DNA from: Streptomyces sp. NBC_01235 | GTDB lineage: Bacteria > Actinomycetota > Actinomycetes > Streptomycetales > Streptomycetaceae | Length of the DNA stretch: 64,000 bases | Assembly (NCBI RefSeq): GCF_035989285.1 | Contig: NZ_CP108513.1 | Span: 10,106,001-10,170,000 of the forward strand | Reading direction: 5' to 3' | In this document: positions 32,973 to 41,261 of the stretch, piece after piece | Numbering within the stretch: position 1 is the stretch's first letter | Layout: every line of letters starts with the position of its first letter | Position numbers and translations under genes: made by a program | The notes under the pieces: model-generated | Database searches by the model: none | The model's input: only the letters and a program-made list of their open reading frames with translations | What the model was told of the DNA's origin: nothing

Positions 32973-33992
32973 TCAGGGCCGTCCCCCCGCGGGAACCTCC
33001 TCGTCGGCGCGCACCGGGCCGGGCGGGGTACCGTCGCCGAACGGGCGGCCGCCGAGTTCCTCGCGGTGGTGCGGGGTGTGCCAGCCGGCCAGGTCGGGGC
33101 CGAGGGGGACGATCCGGGTCGGGTTGATGCCGGTGTGCACCCGGTAGTAGTGCCGCTTGATGTGGTCGAAGTCGACGGTGTCACCGAAGCCGGGCGTCTG
33201 GAAGAGGTCCCGGACGTATGCCCACAGGACCTGGTTCTCCGTCACCTTCCAGCGGTTGCACTTGAAGTGGCCGTGATAGACGGCGTCGAAGCGCACCAGT
33301 GTGGTGAACAGCCGGATGTCCGCCTCGGTGATCGTCTCGCCGACCAGATACCGCTGCCGGGCCAGCCGGTCCGTCAGCAGCTCCAGACGCCGGAAGACGC
33401 CCGCGCACGCCTCCCCGTACTCGCCCTGTTCGCTCGCGAAACCGGCCCGGTACACCCCGTTGTTGACATCCTTGTACACGTCGGCCATGACCGTGTCGAT
33501 CTCGTCGCGCAGCCGGTCCGGGTAGAGGTCGGGCGCGCCGGGACGGTGCAGGGCCGTCCACTCGGTGGCGAGGTCGAGGGTGAGCCTCTGGTAGTCGTTG
33601 GTCACCAGCTCGCCGCTGGGGACGTCCACGATCGCCGGCACGCTGACCCCGCCGGGGTAGTCGGTTTCCCGCTTGTCGTACGCCTCGCCGAGATACCGGA
33701 TGCCGAGCACCGGATCGCGGCCGTCCGGGTCGAGGGTGAAGCGCCAGCTGCGGTCGTCCTGGATCGGGTCGGCGATGGCCATCGACAGCGCGTCCTCCAG
33801 CCCCAGGAGCCGCCGGGAGATCACCGCCCGGCTCGCCCACGGGCAGGCGCGGCTGACCACCAGACGGTAACGGCCGGCCGCCACGGGCCAGCCGTCCCGG
33901 CCGTCCGCGGTGATCCGGTCGGTGAAGTGACTCCTGGACCGCCTGAACGCCGTGTGTCCGTACGCCCTGTTGCCGTCGCCCCCGCCGCTCAT
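32973..33992 (-). CDS. Glutathionyl-hydroquinone reductase-like (Xi-class GST, ECM4/YqjG family)
   Basis: The 339-residue protein carries the Xi-class catalytic motif CPWASRA (C50) and family landmarks NDYQRLTLDLATEW, YKDVNNGVYRAGFA and LVGETITEADIRLFTTLVRF. Known enzymes reduce glutathionyl- or mycothiol-like adducts of hydroquinones. Streptomyces lack glutathione, so mycothiol or another thiol is the likely partner (inference). The gene start is 107 bases from the divergent cation efflux gene. Confidence 0.9.
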   Translation of the reverse strand: MSGGGDGNRAYGHTAFRRSRSHFTDRITADGRDGWPVAAGRYRLVVSRACPWASRAVISRRLLGLEDALSMAIADPIQDDRSWRFTLDPDGRDPVLGIRYLGEAYDKRETDYPGGVSVPAIVDVPSGELVTNDYQRLTLDLATEWTALHRPGAPDLYPDRLRDEIDTVMADVYKDVNNGVYRAGFASEQGEYGEACAGVFRRLELLTDRLARQRYLVGETITEADIRLFTTLVRFDAVYHGHFKCNRWKVTENQVLWAYVRDLFQTPGFGDTVDFDHIKRHYYRVHTGINPTRIVPLGPDLAGWHTPHHREELGGRPFGDGTPPGPVRADEEVPAGGRP

Positions 33993-34098
33993 GGTTCCTC
34001 CCGCTGCTCACCGCGCTGCTCGTGCACGTCCTGCTGACCGCGTTCCCCGATTTCCGCCGACGGCACGGTGTGAGCCCGACCGGCCGGGGCAGTCGGCG

Positions 34099-35091
34099 AT
34101 GGTGAGTACAGCCGACGGTACGACCGACCGCACGACCGACCCCACAGCCGATCACAGGACACGTCTCACCGTGCTGGTGGCGCTCGCCGCCAACCTGGTC
34201 ATCGCCGTCGCCAAGGCGGTGGGGGGCGTGGTCGCGGGCTCGCCCGCACTGCTGTCGGAGGCGGCGCACTCCGTGGCCGACAGCCTGAACGAGGTCTTCC
34301 TCCTCGCCGCGCTGCGCCGCAGCCGACGCCCGGCCGACAAACAGCACCCCTTCGGCTACGGCAAGGAACGCTTCTTCTGGTCCTTGCTCGCCGCCGTCGG
34401 GATCTTCGTCATGGGCGGCTGCTTCTCCTTCTTCCAGGGCGTCGAGGCCCTGCGGACCGGCGCCGACGAGAAGTTCAGCGGCTATGTGGTGGGCCTGATC
34501 GTGCTGGGCGTCGCCTTCGTCGCCGAGGGAGTCTCGCTGCTGCGGGCCCTGCACCAGGTGCGCAGGCAGGGCGGCGGCCTCGCGGGCGTGCGCGACCCGG
34601 CCCTGCGCACGGTCGTCGCCGAGGACGGCACGGCGGTGCTCGGCGTCACCCTGGCCGCGATCGGCATGGCCCTGCACATGGTCACCGGACAGGTCGTCTG
34701 GGAGGCCTGTGCCTCGCTGGCGATCGGTGTGCTGCTCGTGTACGTCGCCTACGGACTCGGCCGTACGGCCCGCGATCAGCTCATCGGCGAGGCCGCCGAC
34801 CCCGAGACCGGGGCGCGGATCCGCGCGCTCCTCGACGCCCAGCCCGAGATCGACAGCGTGGAGGCGCTGTTCACGATGAAGACGGGCCTCGACTCGACAC
34901 TGGTGGCGGCTCGCGTGGACCTCATGCCGGGCCTGGACAGCGAGCGGGTCGAGGAGGTCGCCGTCCGCATCAAGCGCTCGATCGCCCACACGGTTCCCGA
35001 GGCGGACCGGATCTTCCTCGACGTGACCGACCGCCCCGCGCGCGAGACACGTGAAAGCCCCGCCGCGACGGGGGAACGCGGCGGGGCCTGA
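34099..35091 (+). CDS. Cation diffusion facilitator family transporter
   Basis: The 330-residue membrane protein has the CDF fold: six helices, with LLSEAAHSVADSLNEVF (helix II, with the His/Asp metal site) and a C-terminal cytoplasmic domain. Family members export Zn, Fe, Co or Mn in exchange for protons. HPFGYGKERFFW is a strongly conserved family motif. The ATG at 34099 is preferred; an upstream frame extends without conservation. A terminator hairpin is built into the last codons. Confidence 0.9.
   Translation: MVSTADGTTDRTTDPTADHRTRLTVLVALAANLVIAVAKAVGGVVAGSPALLSEAAHSVADSLNEVFLLAALRRSRRPADKQHPFGYGKERFFWSLLAAVGIFVMGGCFSFFQGVEALRTGADEKFSGYVVGLIVLGVAFVAEGVSLLRALHQVRRQGGGLAGVRDPALRTVVAEDGTAVLGVTLAAIGMALHMVTGQVVWEACASLAIGVLLVYVAYGLGRTARDQLIGEAADPETGARIRALLDAQPEIDSVEALFTMKTGLDSTLVAARVDLMPGLDSERVEEVAVRIKRSIAHTVPEADRIFLDVTDRPARETRESPAATGERGGA
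35057..35087 (+). terminator. 11-bp perfect hairpin inside the end of the cation efflux gene
   Basis: GCCCCGCCGCG pairs with CGCGGCGGGGC around the 9-base loop ACGGGGGAA; the TGA stop follows at 35089. The preceding GAAA and loop core are shared with the hairpin at 15854-15886. Confidence 0.7.
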
Positions 35092-35244
35092 CCTTCGGGT
35101 GCCCGGTGCGCGCCCGTTCATACGCACCCGCGGCAGATTTTTCTACGAAACTCCCGGAGGGATCTCGTCCGGGTCCGGGTCCGTGGATCCGTGGCCGTGG
35201 AGGGGGTTTCCTCCGCTCAGCTGACCCTCGGAGGGTTCCTCCGG

Positions 35245-35694
35245 TCAGCTGCCGGCGTCCGGTTCCACGACGAACACCGGGATCTCCCGGTCCGTCTTCT
35301 TCTGGTAGTCGGCGTACGGCGGAAACGCGGCGACGGCGCGCTCCCACCACTCTGCCTTCTCCGCGCCGGTGACCTCACGGGCCGTCATGTCCTGCTTGCG
35401 CGGCCCGTCCTGGAGTTCCACCTGGGGATCGGACGTGACGTTGTGGTACCAGACGGGGTGCTTCGGGGCCCCGCCCTGGGAGGCGACCAGGGCGTACCGG
35501 CCGTCGTGCTCGACCCGCATCAGCGGCGTCTTGCGGATCTTCCCGCTCTTCGCGCCCCGGGTCGTCAGCAGGATGACCGGCAGGCCCGTCTCCCGCAGCG
35601 TCGTCCCCTCGGTGCCGCCGGAGCGCTCGTACTGCTCCACCTGCTCGCGCACCCACTGCGTCGGGCTGGGCTCGTACTCGCCTTCGAGAGGCAT
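35245..35694 (-). CDS. Deazaflavin (F420)-dependent nitroreductase-family protein
   Basis: The 149-residue protein matches the DDN/FDOR family: [20 protein letters not shown] and [21 protein letters not shown] are the F420/phosphate-binding strand and the conserved NW/WYHN motif. Related enzymes use reduced F420 on quinones or nitro compounds. The ATG at 35694 follows AAGGGGACGG; in-frame ATGs upstream are possible. Confidence 0.88.
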   Translation of the reverse strand: MPLEGEYEPSPTQWVREQVEQYERSGGTEGTTLRETGLPVILLTTRGAKSGKIRKTPLMRVEHDGRYALVASQGGAPKHPVWYHNVTSDPQVELQDGPRKQDMTAREVTGAEKAEWWERAVAAFPPYADYQKKTDREIPVFVVEPDAGS

Positions 35695-35843
35695 GGCATC
35701 CGTCCCCTTCGTCATGTCGACATGTCGTCGCATCGCCGTATCGTCGCGTCGTCGACCCGTCCGTGTCACGTACGTCCGACCCGCGCTGTGCTTCAACACC
35801 GGTACCCGCGTGATTCATCCGTCTCGCGGCACATCTCGCACGA

Positions 35844-36467
35844 CTACGTCATCATCTGCACGGCCGGCGCCGTCATCACCCCGCTCGACACGAGTGCCGT
35901 CACCAGCCGCCCCCGGTGGCCGGTCAGTACCCGGCCCAGCAGCGCACCACCCCCGGCGAGCAGCAGCTGCCAGCTCGCGGACGCGACGAAGGCCGCCGTC
36001 ACGAACACGCCCTGTTCCAGGGGCCGTACGGAATCGGTGGCGCCGGTGCCGAGGACCAGCGCGGTGAAGTAGACCACGGTCGTCGGGTTGAGGAGGGTGA
36101 TGCCCAGCAGGCTCAGGTAGGCCCGGGCCGGGCTCGGCGGGGGCGGCGCGGAACGGGTGTTGAGCCGGGGGGTCCGGTACTGGCGTACGGCCGTCACCGC
36201 GCCCCGCGCCGCCAGCGCCAGCAGGACCAGGGCCGAGGCCCAGCGCAGCGGTGTCAGCACAGGCCGCAGCACGGCGGCGACGGCGGCGCCCCCGACCGTG
36301 GCGACCAGGGCGTAGATCCCGTCCGCGGTGGCGACGCCGAGCGCGGCGCACACCCCGGTGCGCAGGGATGTGCGGGCGGTGAGGGAGACGAGGTAGGTCG
36401 CGACCGCGCCGACGGGTACGGCGATGCCGTATCCCGCGACCAGGCCCGCGACGAGCGCGGCCGTCAC
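35844..36467 (-). CDS. LysE-family translocator
   Basis: The 207-residue protein has about six hydrophobic helices and the LysE/RhtB pattern GYGIAVPVGAVATYLVSL near the start and LLGITLLNPTTVVYFTALVL in the middle. The family exports amino acids and related small molecules. The start is uncertain: a GTG at 36467 gives the typical family length but has no ribosome site; the frame is open to 36803 with non-conserved sequence. Confidence 0.8.
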   Translation of the reverse strand: MTAALVAGLVAGYGIAVPVGAVATYLVSLTARTSLRTGVCAALGVATADGIYALVATVGGAAVAAVLRPVLTPLRWASALVLLALAARGAVTAVRQYRTPRLNTRSAPPPPSPARAYLSLLGITLLNPTTVVYFTALVLGTGATDSVRPLEQGVFVTAAFVASASWQLLLAGGGALLGRVLTGHRGRLVTALVSSGVMTAPAVQMMT

Positions 36468-36744
36468 GGTCGCGCGGTGTCGCGCCTCCGGTGACGGCCG
36501 GGCTGCTGCCGGACCCGCGCCGGAAGAGCGGCGGCGGACATCAGCGGCAGCGGCAGGCGGGCATCGCACGTGGACATGGCCGGATCCTGGGGCCGACGAC
36601 GGGCGGGCGGCAACCTGTTTTCTCGCCGGCGCCCATGTCCGCGGCCGTCCGAGCCCGCCTCCGGCCCGGGAATGCCACGCCGGAGCGAATGATTCCGGCC
36701 GAATCGTCCCATTCGTCGATCTGGCCGAACTGCGCGTCGTCCTA

Positions 36745-36763
36745 TAGATGCCCAGGGCATCTA
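36745..36763. promoter_or_regulatory. 19-bp palindrome upstream of the P450 gene
   Basis: TAGATGCCC-A-GGGCATCTA is a perfect 9+1+9 palindrome 43 bases upstream of the P450 ATG, in the 338-base gap shared with the divergent LysE gene. It is a strong operator candidate for an unknown regulator. The rest of the gap shows no further gene. Confidence 0.75.
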
Positions 36764-36805
36764 ATGGAGATCGGCACGCCGCATTCTTCGTCTGCGAGGT
36801 CACCC

Positions 36806-38095
36806 ATGACGGACACGACGGACACGACGGACACGACCTACACCAAAGAGATGACAGAGGTGACAGGGATGGCAGAGGTGGCTGGTGGGACGGATGTCGC
36901 GCGGGGTCCGGCGTCCGTCGCCTTCCCGCAGGACCGGACCTGCCCCTACCAGCCGCCCACCGCCTACGACCCTCTGCGTGCTTCGCGTCCGCTGGGCCGC
37001 GTCACCCTCTACGACGGAAGCACCGCCTGGCTGGTCACCGGTCACGACGCGGCCCGCGCCCTGCTCTCCGATCCCCGTCTGTCGAGCGACCGCACCCGCC
37101 CCGGCTGCCCGGCGATCTCGCCCCGCTCCAAGGCGCTGCAGGACCGCCGGTTCGCCCTGCTCAACGTCGACGACCCCGAACACCACGCCCAGCGCCGCCT
37201 GTTGGTCGCCAAATTCACCCTCAAACGCGCCACCGCCCTGCGCCCGGCCATCCAGCGGATCGTCGACGAGCGGATCGACGCCATGCTCGCGCAGGGGCCG
37301 CCCGCGGAGCTCGTGAACGCCTTCGCGCTGCCCGTACCGTCCACGGTGATCTGCGAACTGCTGGGTGTCCCCTACGCAGACCACGAGTTCTTCGAGGAGC
37401 AGTCGCGACGGCTGTTGCGCAGCCAGGTGGCTGAGGAGGTGCGCGACGCGCGCGACCGGCTCGACGCCTACCTCGGCGCGCTGATCGACCGCAAGCTGGA
37501 GGCGCCGTCCGGCGACGGCGTCCTCGACGCCCTGGCCCGCGAGCAGCTGCGCGAGGGCACGGTGGATCGCGACGAGGCGATATCCCTGGCCGCGATCCTG
37601 CTGGTCGCGGGCCATGAGACGACCGCCAACATGATCTCCCTCGGCACCTACACCCTGCTCCGGCACCCCGAGCGGCTGGCCGAACTGCGCGCCGACCCGT
37701 CGCTGCTGCCGACGGCCGTCGAGGAGCTGACGCGGATGCTGTCCATCGCTGACGGGCTGCTGCGGCAGGCCACCGAGGACATCGAGGTGGCCGGGACGAC
37801 GATCCGGGCCGGGGAGGGCGTGGTCTTCTCGACCTCGGTCATCAACCGCGACGAGACCGCCTACCCCGCCCCGGACACCCTCGACTGGCATCGCTCCGCC
37901 CGCCACCACGTCGCGTTCGGCTTCGGCATCCACCAGTGCCTCGGCCAGAACCTGGCCCGCGCCGAGCTGGAGATCGCGCTGGGCACCCTCCTCGAACGGC
38001 TTCCCGGTCTGCGCCTGGCCGTCCCGGCCGACGAGGTCCGCATCAAGCCCGGCGACGCGATCCAGGGGATGCTGGACCTCCCCGTGACCTGGTAA
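36806..38095 (+). CDS. Cytochrome P450 (CYP105-like)
   Basis: The 429-residue soluble P450 has the I-helix AGHETTAN (residues 268-275), the K-helix EELTR (ExxR) and the heme loop FGFGIHQCLGQNLAR with C378 as thiolate ligand. It resembles Streptomyces CYP105 enzymes that hydroxylate diverse xenobiotics and metabolites. A 3Fe-4S ferredoxin gene follows 12 bases later and supplies electrons. The N-terminus has a Thr/Asp repeat encoded by four GACGGACAC units, so the true start could be shorter (for example at the MAEV methionine). Confidence 0.92.
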   Translation: MTDTTDTTDTTYTKEMTEVTGMAEVAGGTDVARGPASVAFPQDRTCPYQPPTAYDPLRASRPLGRVTLYDGSTAWLVTGHDAARALLSDPRLSSDRTRPGCPAISPRSKALQDRRFALLNVDDPEHHAQRRLLVAKFTLKRATALRPAIQRIVDERIDAMLAQGPPAELVNAFALPVPSTVICELLGVPYADHEFFEEQSRRLLRSQVAEEVRDARDRLDAYLGALIDRKLEAPSGDGVLDALAREQLREGTVDRDEAISLAAILLVAGHETTANMISLGTYTLLRHPERLAELRADPSLLPTAVEELTRMLSIADGLLRQATEDIEVAGTTIRAGEGVVFSTSVINRDETAYPAPDTLDWHRSARHHVAFGFGIHQCLGQNLARAELEIALGTLLERLPGLRLAVPADEVRIKPGDAIQGMLDLPVTW

Positions 38096-38107
38096 GGGGC
38101 CCCCGCC

Positions 38108-38308
38108 ATGCACATCGACATCGACACCCACGTCTGCATCGGCGCCGGCCAGTGCGCCCTGGCGGCCCCGGGCGTCTTCACCCAGGACGACGACGGCTTC
38201 AGCACCCTGCTGCCCGGCCGGGAGGACGGCGGCGGCGACCCGATGGTCAAGGAGGCCGCGCGGGCCTGTCCCGTCGGCGCGATCAAGGTGTCCGCGACGG
38301 CAGGCTGA
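38108..38308 (+). CDS. 3Fe-4S ferredoxin partner of the P450
   Basis: The 66-residue ferredoxin has CIGAGQC (C10, C16) and ACPVG (C54), the CxxxxxC...CP spacing of single 3Fe-4S ferredoxins that reduce Streptomyces P450s. It lies 12 bases after the P450 stop and certainly shares its transcript. A 33-bp minisatellite starts 12 bases after the stop codon. Confidence 0.93.
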   Translation: MHIDIDTHVCIGAGQCALAAPGVFTQDDDGFSTLLPGREDGGGDPMVKEAARACPVGAIKVSATAG

Positions 38309-38320
38309 CACCCGCCCCCA

Positions 38321-38584
38321 GGGCGCTTCTCGGTCCGGCGGCCACCCGTCACGGGGCGTTTCCCGGCCCAGCGGTCACCTGTCACGGGGCGTTTCCCGGC
38401 CCGGCGGTCACCTGTCGTGGGGTGCTTCTCGGTCCGGCGGTCACCCGTCGCGGGGCGTTTCCCGGTCCGGCGGTCACCTGTCGTGGGGTGCTTCTCGGTC
38501 CGGCGGTCACCTGTCGTGGGGCGTTTCCCAGTCCGGCGGTCACCTGTCGTGGGGTGCTTCTCGGTCCGGCGGTCACCCGTCCCC
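38321..38584. repeat. 33-bp minisatellite, eight copies
   Basis: Eight 33-base units beginning GGGCGTTTCCCGG or GGGTGCTTCTCGG run from 38321 to 38584 in an irregular order of the two subtypes. A partial ninth copy reaches the end of the convergent TetR gene. It occupies nearly the whole gap between ferredoxin and TetR. Confidence 0.93.
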
Positions 38585-38594
38585 AGGGTGCTTC

Positions 38595-39140
38595 TCAGCC
38601 CAACAGCAGCCGTGCCGCCTCGCGTGCCTCCGCCGCCGGGGCGGTGCCGCCGTTGATCCCGGCCGTCACCATCGCGCCCTCCGCCAGCAGGAACAGGGGG
38701 CCGGTCAGGGCGGGCGGCAGGCCGGCGTCGGCGACCAGGGCGCCGAGGTAGTCCCGGAACGCCCGCTTGTGCGCCCGTACCTGGTGTGCGACGCGCTCCG
38801 AGGTGGCACCCAGCTCGCCGTACGCGTTGATCCAGGCGCACCCCCGGAAGTCCGGCTCGCCGAACCACCCCTCCAGCCAGTCGAACACGGCCAGGATCCG
38901 CTCCCGGGGGTCCTCCTGCCGCGCCACGGACTCCGCGAGGCGCCCGCGCCAGCACACGTCCCGCCGCTCCAGATAGGCCTCCACCAACTGCTCCTTGGCC
39001 GGGAACAGCTGGTACAGGCGCTTGAGCGAGACCCTCGAGGCGGCCCGGACGTCGTCCATGCCGACGGACTGCACGCCCCGCCCGTAGAACAACGTCTCCG
39101 CGGCGTCGAGCGCCTGCTCACGGGCTGTTGCGCTGTCCAT
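38595..39140 (-). CDS. TetR-family transcriptional regulator
   Basis: The 181-residue protein has a TetR helix-turn-helix (EQALDAAETLFYGRGVQSVG, VSLKRLYQLFPAKEQL) and a TetR C-terminal domain with FRGCAWINAYGELG. It is divergent from the DUF1348 gene, and two near-identical palindromes between them are its likely operators. The ATG at 39140 is preferred over a GTG three codons earlier that lies too close to GAGGAG. Confidence 0.9.
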   Translation of the reverse strand: MDSATAREQALDAAETLFYGRGVQSVGMDDVRAASRVSLKRLYQLFPAKEQLVEAYLERRDVCWRGRLAESVARQEDPRERILAVFDWLEGWFGEPDFRGCAWINAYGELGATSERVAHQVRAHKRAFRDYLGALVADAGLPPALTGPLFLLAEGAMVTAGINGGTAPAAEAREAARLLLG

Positions 39141-39173
39141 GGCGACCACCGCTCCTCAGGGGTTCCTTGACGG

Positions 39174-39224
39174 GAGAACGAGCGTTCTCTACGTTAGCAG
39201 CAGGAGTGGAGAACGCTCGTTCTC
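39174..39224. promoter_or_regulatory. Twin palindromic TetR operators
   Basis: GAGAACGAGCGTTCTC (39174-39189) and GAGAACGCTCGTTCTC (39209-39224) differ only at the two central bases and are reverse complements of one another. Their centres are 35 bases apart. They lie between the divergent TetR and DUF1348 genes. Confidence 0.88.
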
Positions 39225-39243
39225 CGCGTAGGGGGAGACCCCG

Positions 39244-39726
39244 ATGACCGTGCGTGAGGAGACCTCGATGTCCGACAGCCGCCCGCCCGTGCCGCCCTTC
39301 ACCCGGGAGACCGCGGCCCAGAAGGTCCAGGCCGCCGAGGACGCCTGGAACACCCGCGACCCGCACAAGGTCGCGCTCGCCTACTCCGAGGACTCGGTCT
39401 GGCGCAACCGCGACACCTTCCTGACCGGCCGGGCCGCGATCGTGGAGTTCCTCACCGCCAAGTGGGCGCGCGAGGACGAGTACGCGCTCCGCAAGGACCT
39501 GTGGGCCCACGACGGCCACCGCATCGCCGTCCGCTTCCAGTACGAGTCGCGCGCCGCCGACGGGTGGTGGCGCAGCTACGGCAACGAACTGTGGGAGTTC
39601 GACGAGCGCGGGCTGATGACCCGCCGCGAGGCGAGCATCAACGACGTGCCGATCGAGGAGGCGGACCGCCGGATCCACGGCCCACGCCCCGACGCCGAGC
39701 GAGGGCTGTCCTTCCCGCTTGAGTAG
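39244..39726 (+). CDS. DUF1348 (NTF2-like) protein
   Basis: The 160-residue protein matches the DUF1348/NTF2-like family: [59 protein letters not shown] and [17 protein letters not shown]. The fold forms a conical barrel that binds small molecules; function is unknown. Two good starts exist: ATG at 39244 after GGGGGAG and ATG at 39268 after GAGGAG, because a start region with GGAGACC(C/T)CGATG has been duplicated. It is probably repressed by the divergent TetR. Confidence 0.87.
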   Translation: MTVREETSMSDSRPPVPPFTRETAAQKVQAAEDAWNTRDPHKVALAYSEDSVWRNRDTFLTGRAAIVEFLTAKWAREDEYALRKDLWAHDGHRIAVRFQYESRAADGWWRSYGNELWEFDERGLMTRREASINDVPIEEADRRIHGPRPDAERGLSFPLE

Positions 39727-39735
39727 GGTTCCCGG

Positions 39736-40251
39736 GTGACCGAACAGGACGAGCAGCCGCCCTTTCTCTACGTCGTCGTCTGCGCCGCGGGCATCGCCGC
39801 GGACGTCGGCAGGCTGATCACCGCAGCGCAGGAGCGGGAGTGGCACGTCGGCGTCATCGCGACACCCCTCGCCATGAACGGATTCTTCGACACCGCCGCC
39901 GTCGAGGCGCAGACCGGGCGCCCGATCCGCTCCGCCTGGCGGCGCCCCGGCGATCCGCGGCCGTTCCCGGAGCCCGACGCGGTCGTCGTCGCCCCGGCCA
40001 CCTTCAACACCATCAACAAGTGGGCGGCCGGGATCGCCGACACCCTCGCCCTGGGCACCCTGTGCGAGGTGTCCGGCCTCGGCGTCCCCATCGGGGTCCT
40101 GCCCTGCGTGAACGAGACCCTGGCGGGCCACCCCGCCTACCAGGACAGCCTGATACGCCTGCGCGGGATGGGCGTCCGGTTCGGATACCCGTACGACGGT
40201 GTGGCGGGGGAGGAGTTCGGCTGGGAACGGGCGCTGGACCTGCTCGGCTGA
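39736..40251 (+). CDS. Flavoprotein (HFCD/phosphopantothenoylcysteine decarboxylase fold)
   Basis: The 171-residue protein has the flavoprotein fold of PF02441: VVVCAAGIAADVGRLITAAQ at the start, VVVAPATFNTINKWAAGIAD (cofactor and substrate clamp region) in the middle, and VLPCVNETLAGHPAY. HFCD members include PPC decarboxylase and prenyl-FMN-related enzymes; the conserved decarboxylase details are not certain here. GTG start; it begins nine bases after the DUF1348 stop, so both are likely in one operon under TetR control. Confidence 0.85.
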   Translation: MTEQDEQPPFLYVVVCAAGIAADVGRLITAAQEREWHVGVIATPLAMNGFFDTAAVEAQTGRPIRSAWRRPGDPRPFPEPDAVVVAPATFNTINKWAAGIADTLALGTLCEVSGLGVPIGVLPCVNETLAGHPAYQDSLIRLRGMGVRFGYPYDGVAGEEFGWERALDLLG

Positions 40252-40252
40252 G

Positions 40253-41047
40253 TCACACGGAGACGTCCGTCGCGCTGCCGGGAGTCAGCCAACAGAACCG
40301 TTCGCCGAGGTCGCCGGACGCCGGCTTCGCCAGCTCGGCCTCGACGACGCTCCGGCCCTCCCGAAAGTGCGACCACCCCTCGTAGTGCACCGGGAGCACG
40401 GTGTGCGGGCGCAGCGCACGGCACAGCTCCACCGCCCGGGGCGCCGTGAGCGTGTAGCGGACGGGCCCGGACAGCGGGAAGCCGACCCCGCCGAGGTGCA
40501 GCAGGACCGTGCCCACGTCGAGTCGTCGGGCCACCTCGCGCACACCGGGATACAGGACGGTGTCGCCCGAGATCCACAGCGCGCCGTGCCGCTGGCCCTC
40601 CCAGCGCAGGGCGAAGCCGGTCACGTCGCCGACGATCGGGTGGGACAGGGGCGGGCCGTGGCGGGCCGGGGTGGCGGTGACCTGGATGGTGGGCAGGCCG
40701 GGGGAGTTCAGGCGCCACGTCGTCCACGGGGTGAGCCCGTGCGCGTTGCCGCCCAGCCGGCGTGCCCCCGAGGGCGTCGTGAGGACGACGCCGGCCTTGG
40801 GCAGCAGGGCGCGCCCCGCCGTGTCCAGGTTGTCGGCATGGTGGTCGTGGGTGAGTAACACGGCGTCGATCGGGGGGAGTTCGTCGACGTCCAGGGCCGG
40901 TCCGGAGACCTTGCGGGACGAGGTCCCCCAGCCGAACCCGTAGCGGCGGCCGGGCGGGTCGAACGTCGGGTCCGTGAGCAACCGCCGACCGGCGACCTCG
41001 ATGAGCGTGGTCGGGCCGCCGACGTGGGTGATGCGGACCTCGGTCAT
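40253..41047 (-). CDS. MBL-fold metallo-hydrolase (UlaG/ComA-like)
   Basis: The 264-residue protein has the metallo-beta-lactamase motif THDHHADN (HxHxxD family), LWISGDTV with the metal Asp, and VLPVHYEGWSHF with a terminal His. It resembles UlaG-like and N-acyl-phosphatidylethanolamine-lipase-like hydrolases. The substrate is unknown. It converges on the flavoprotein with a 1-base gap. The frame extends to 41323 but MTEVRITHVGG with GGAAGGGA before it is the natural start. Confidence 0.88.
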   Translation of the reverse strand: MTEVRITHVGGPTTLIEVAGRRLLTDPTFDPPGRRYGFGWGTSSRKVSGPALDVDELPPIDAVLLTHDHHADNLDTAGRALLPKAGVVLTTPSGARRLGGNAHGLTPWTTWRLNSPGLPTIQVTATPARHGPPLSHPIVGDVTGFALRWEGQRHGALWISGDTVLYPGVREVARRLDVGTVLLHLGGVGFPLSGPVRYTLTAPRAVELCRALRPHTVLPVHYEGWSHFREGRSVVEAELAKPASGDLGERFCWLTPGSATDVSV

Positions 41048-41261
41048 GCGGTGGTCCCTTCCGGACAGGTCCGGGCCGGCCGCGGCCACCTCGGACATAC
41101 GGCTGCTTCGTGTGGGCCGGCGCCCGCCGCGGGCGAAGCCGGCGACATCCTCCCAGCCGGGCGCCCCTGGAAACAGGTAGGGCCGCGCCATGAACTCCTT
41201 GACCTCGGTGACCCGGTCCGTTGCAGTCTTGTACTCCACACCGATGTCAGGAGCGGCAACG

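Noticed and set aside
32308..38584. CRISPR arrays at the 27-bp and 33-bp repeats
   Set aside because: The units are contiguous with no unique spacers, and no cas genes are present; these are minisatellites.
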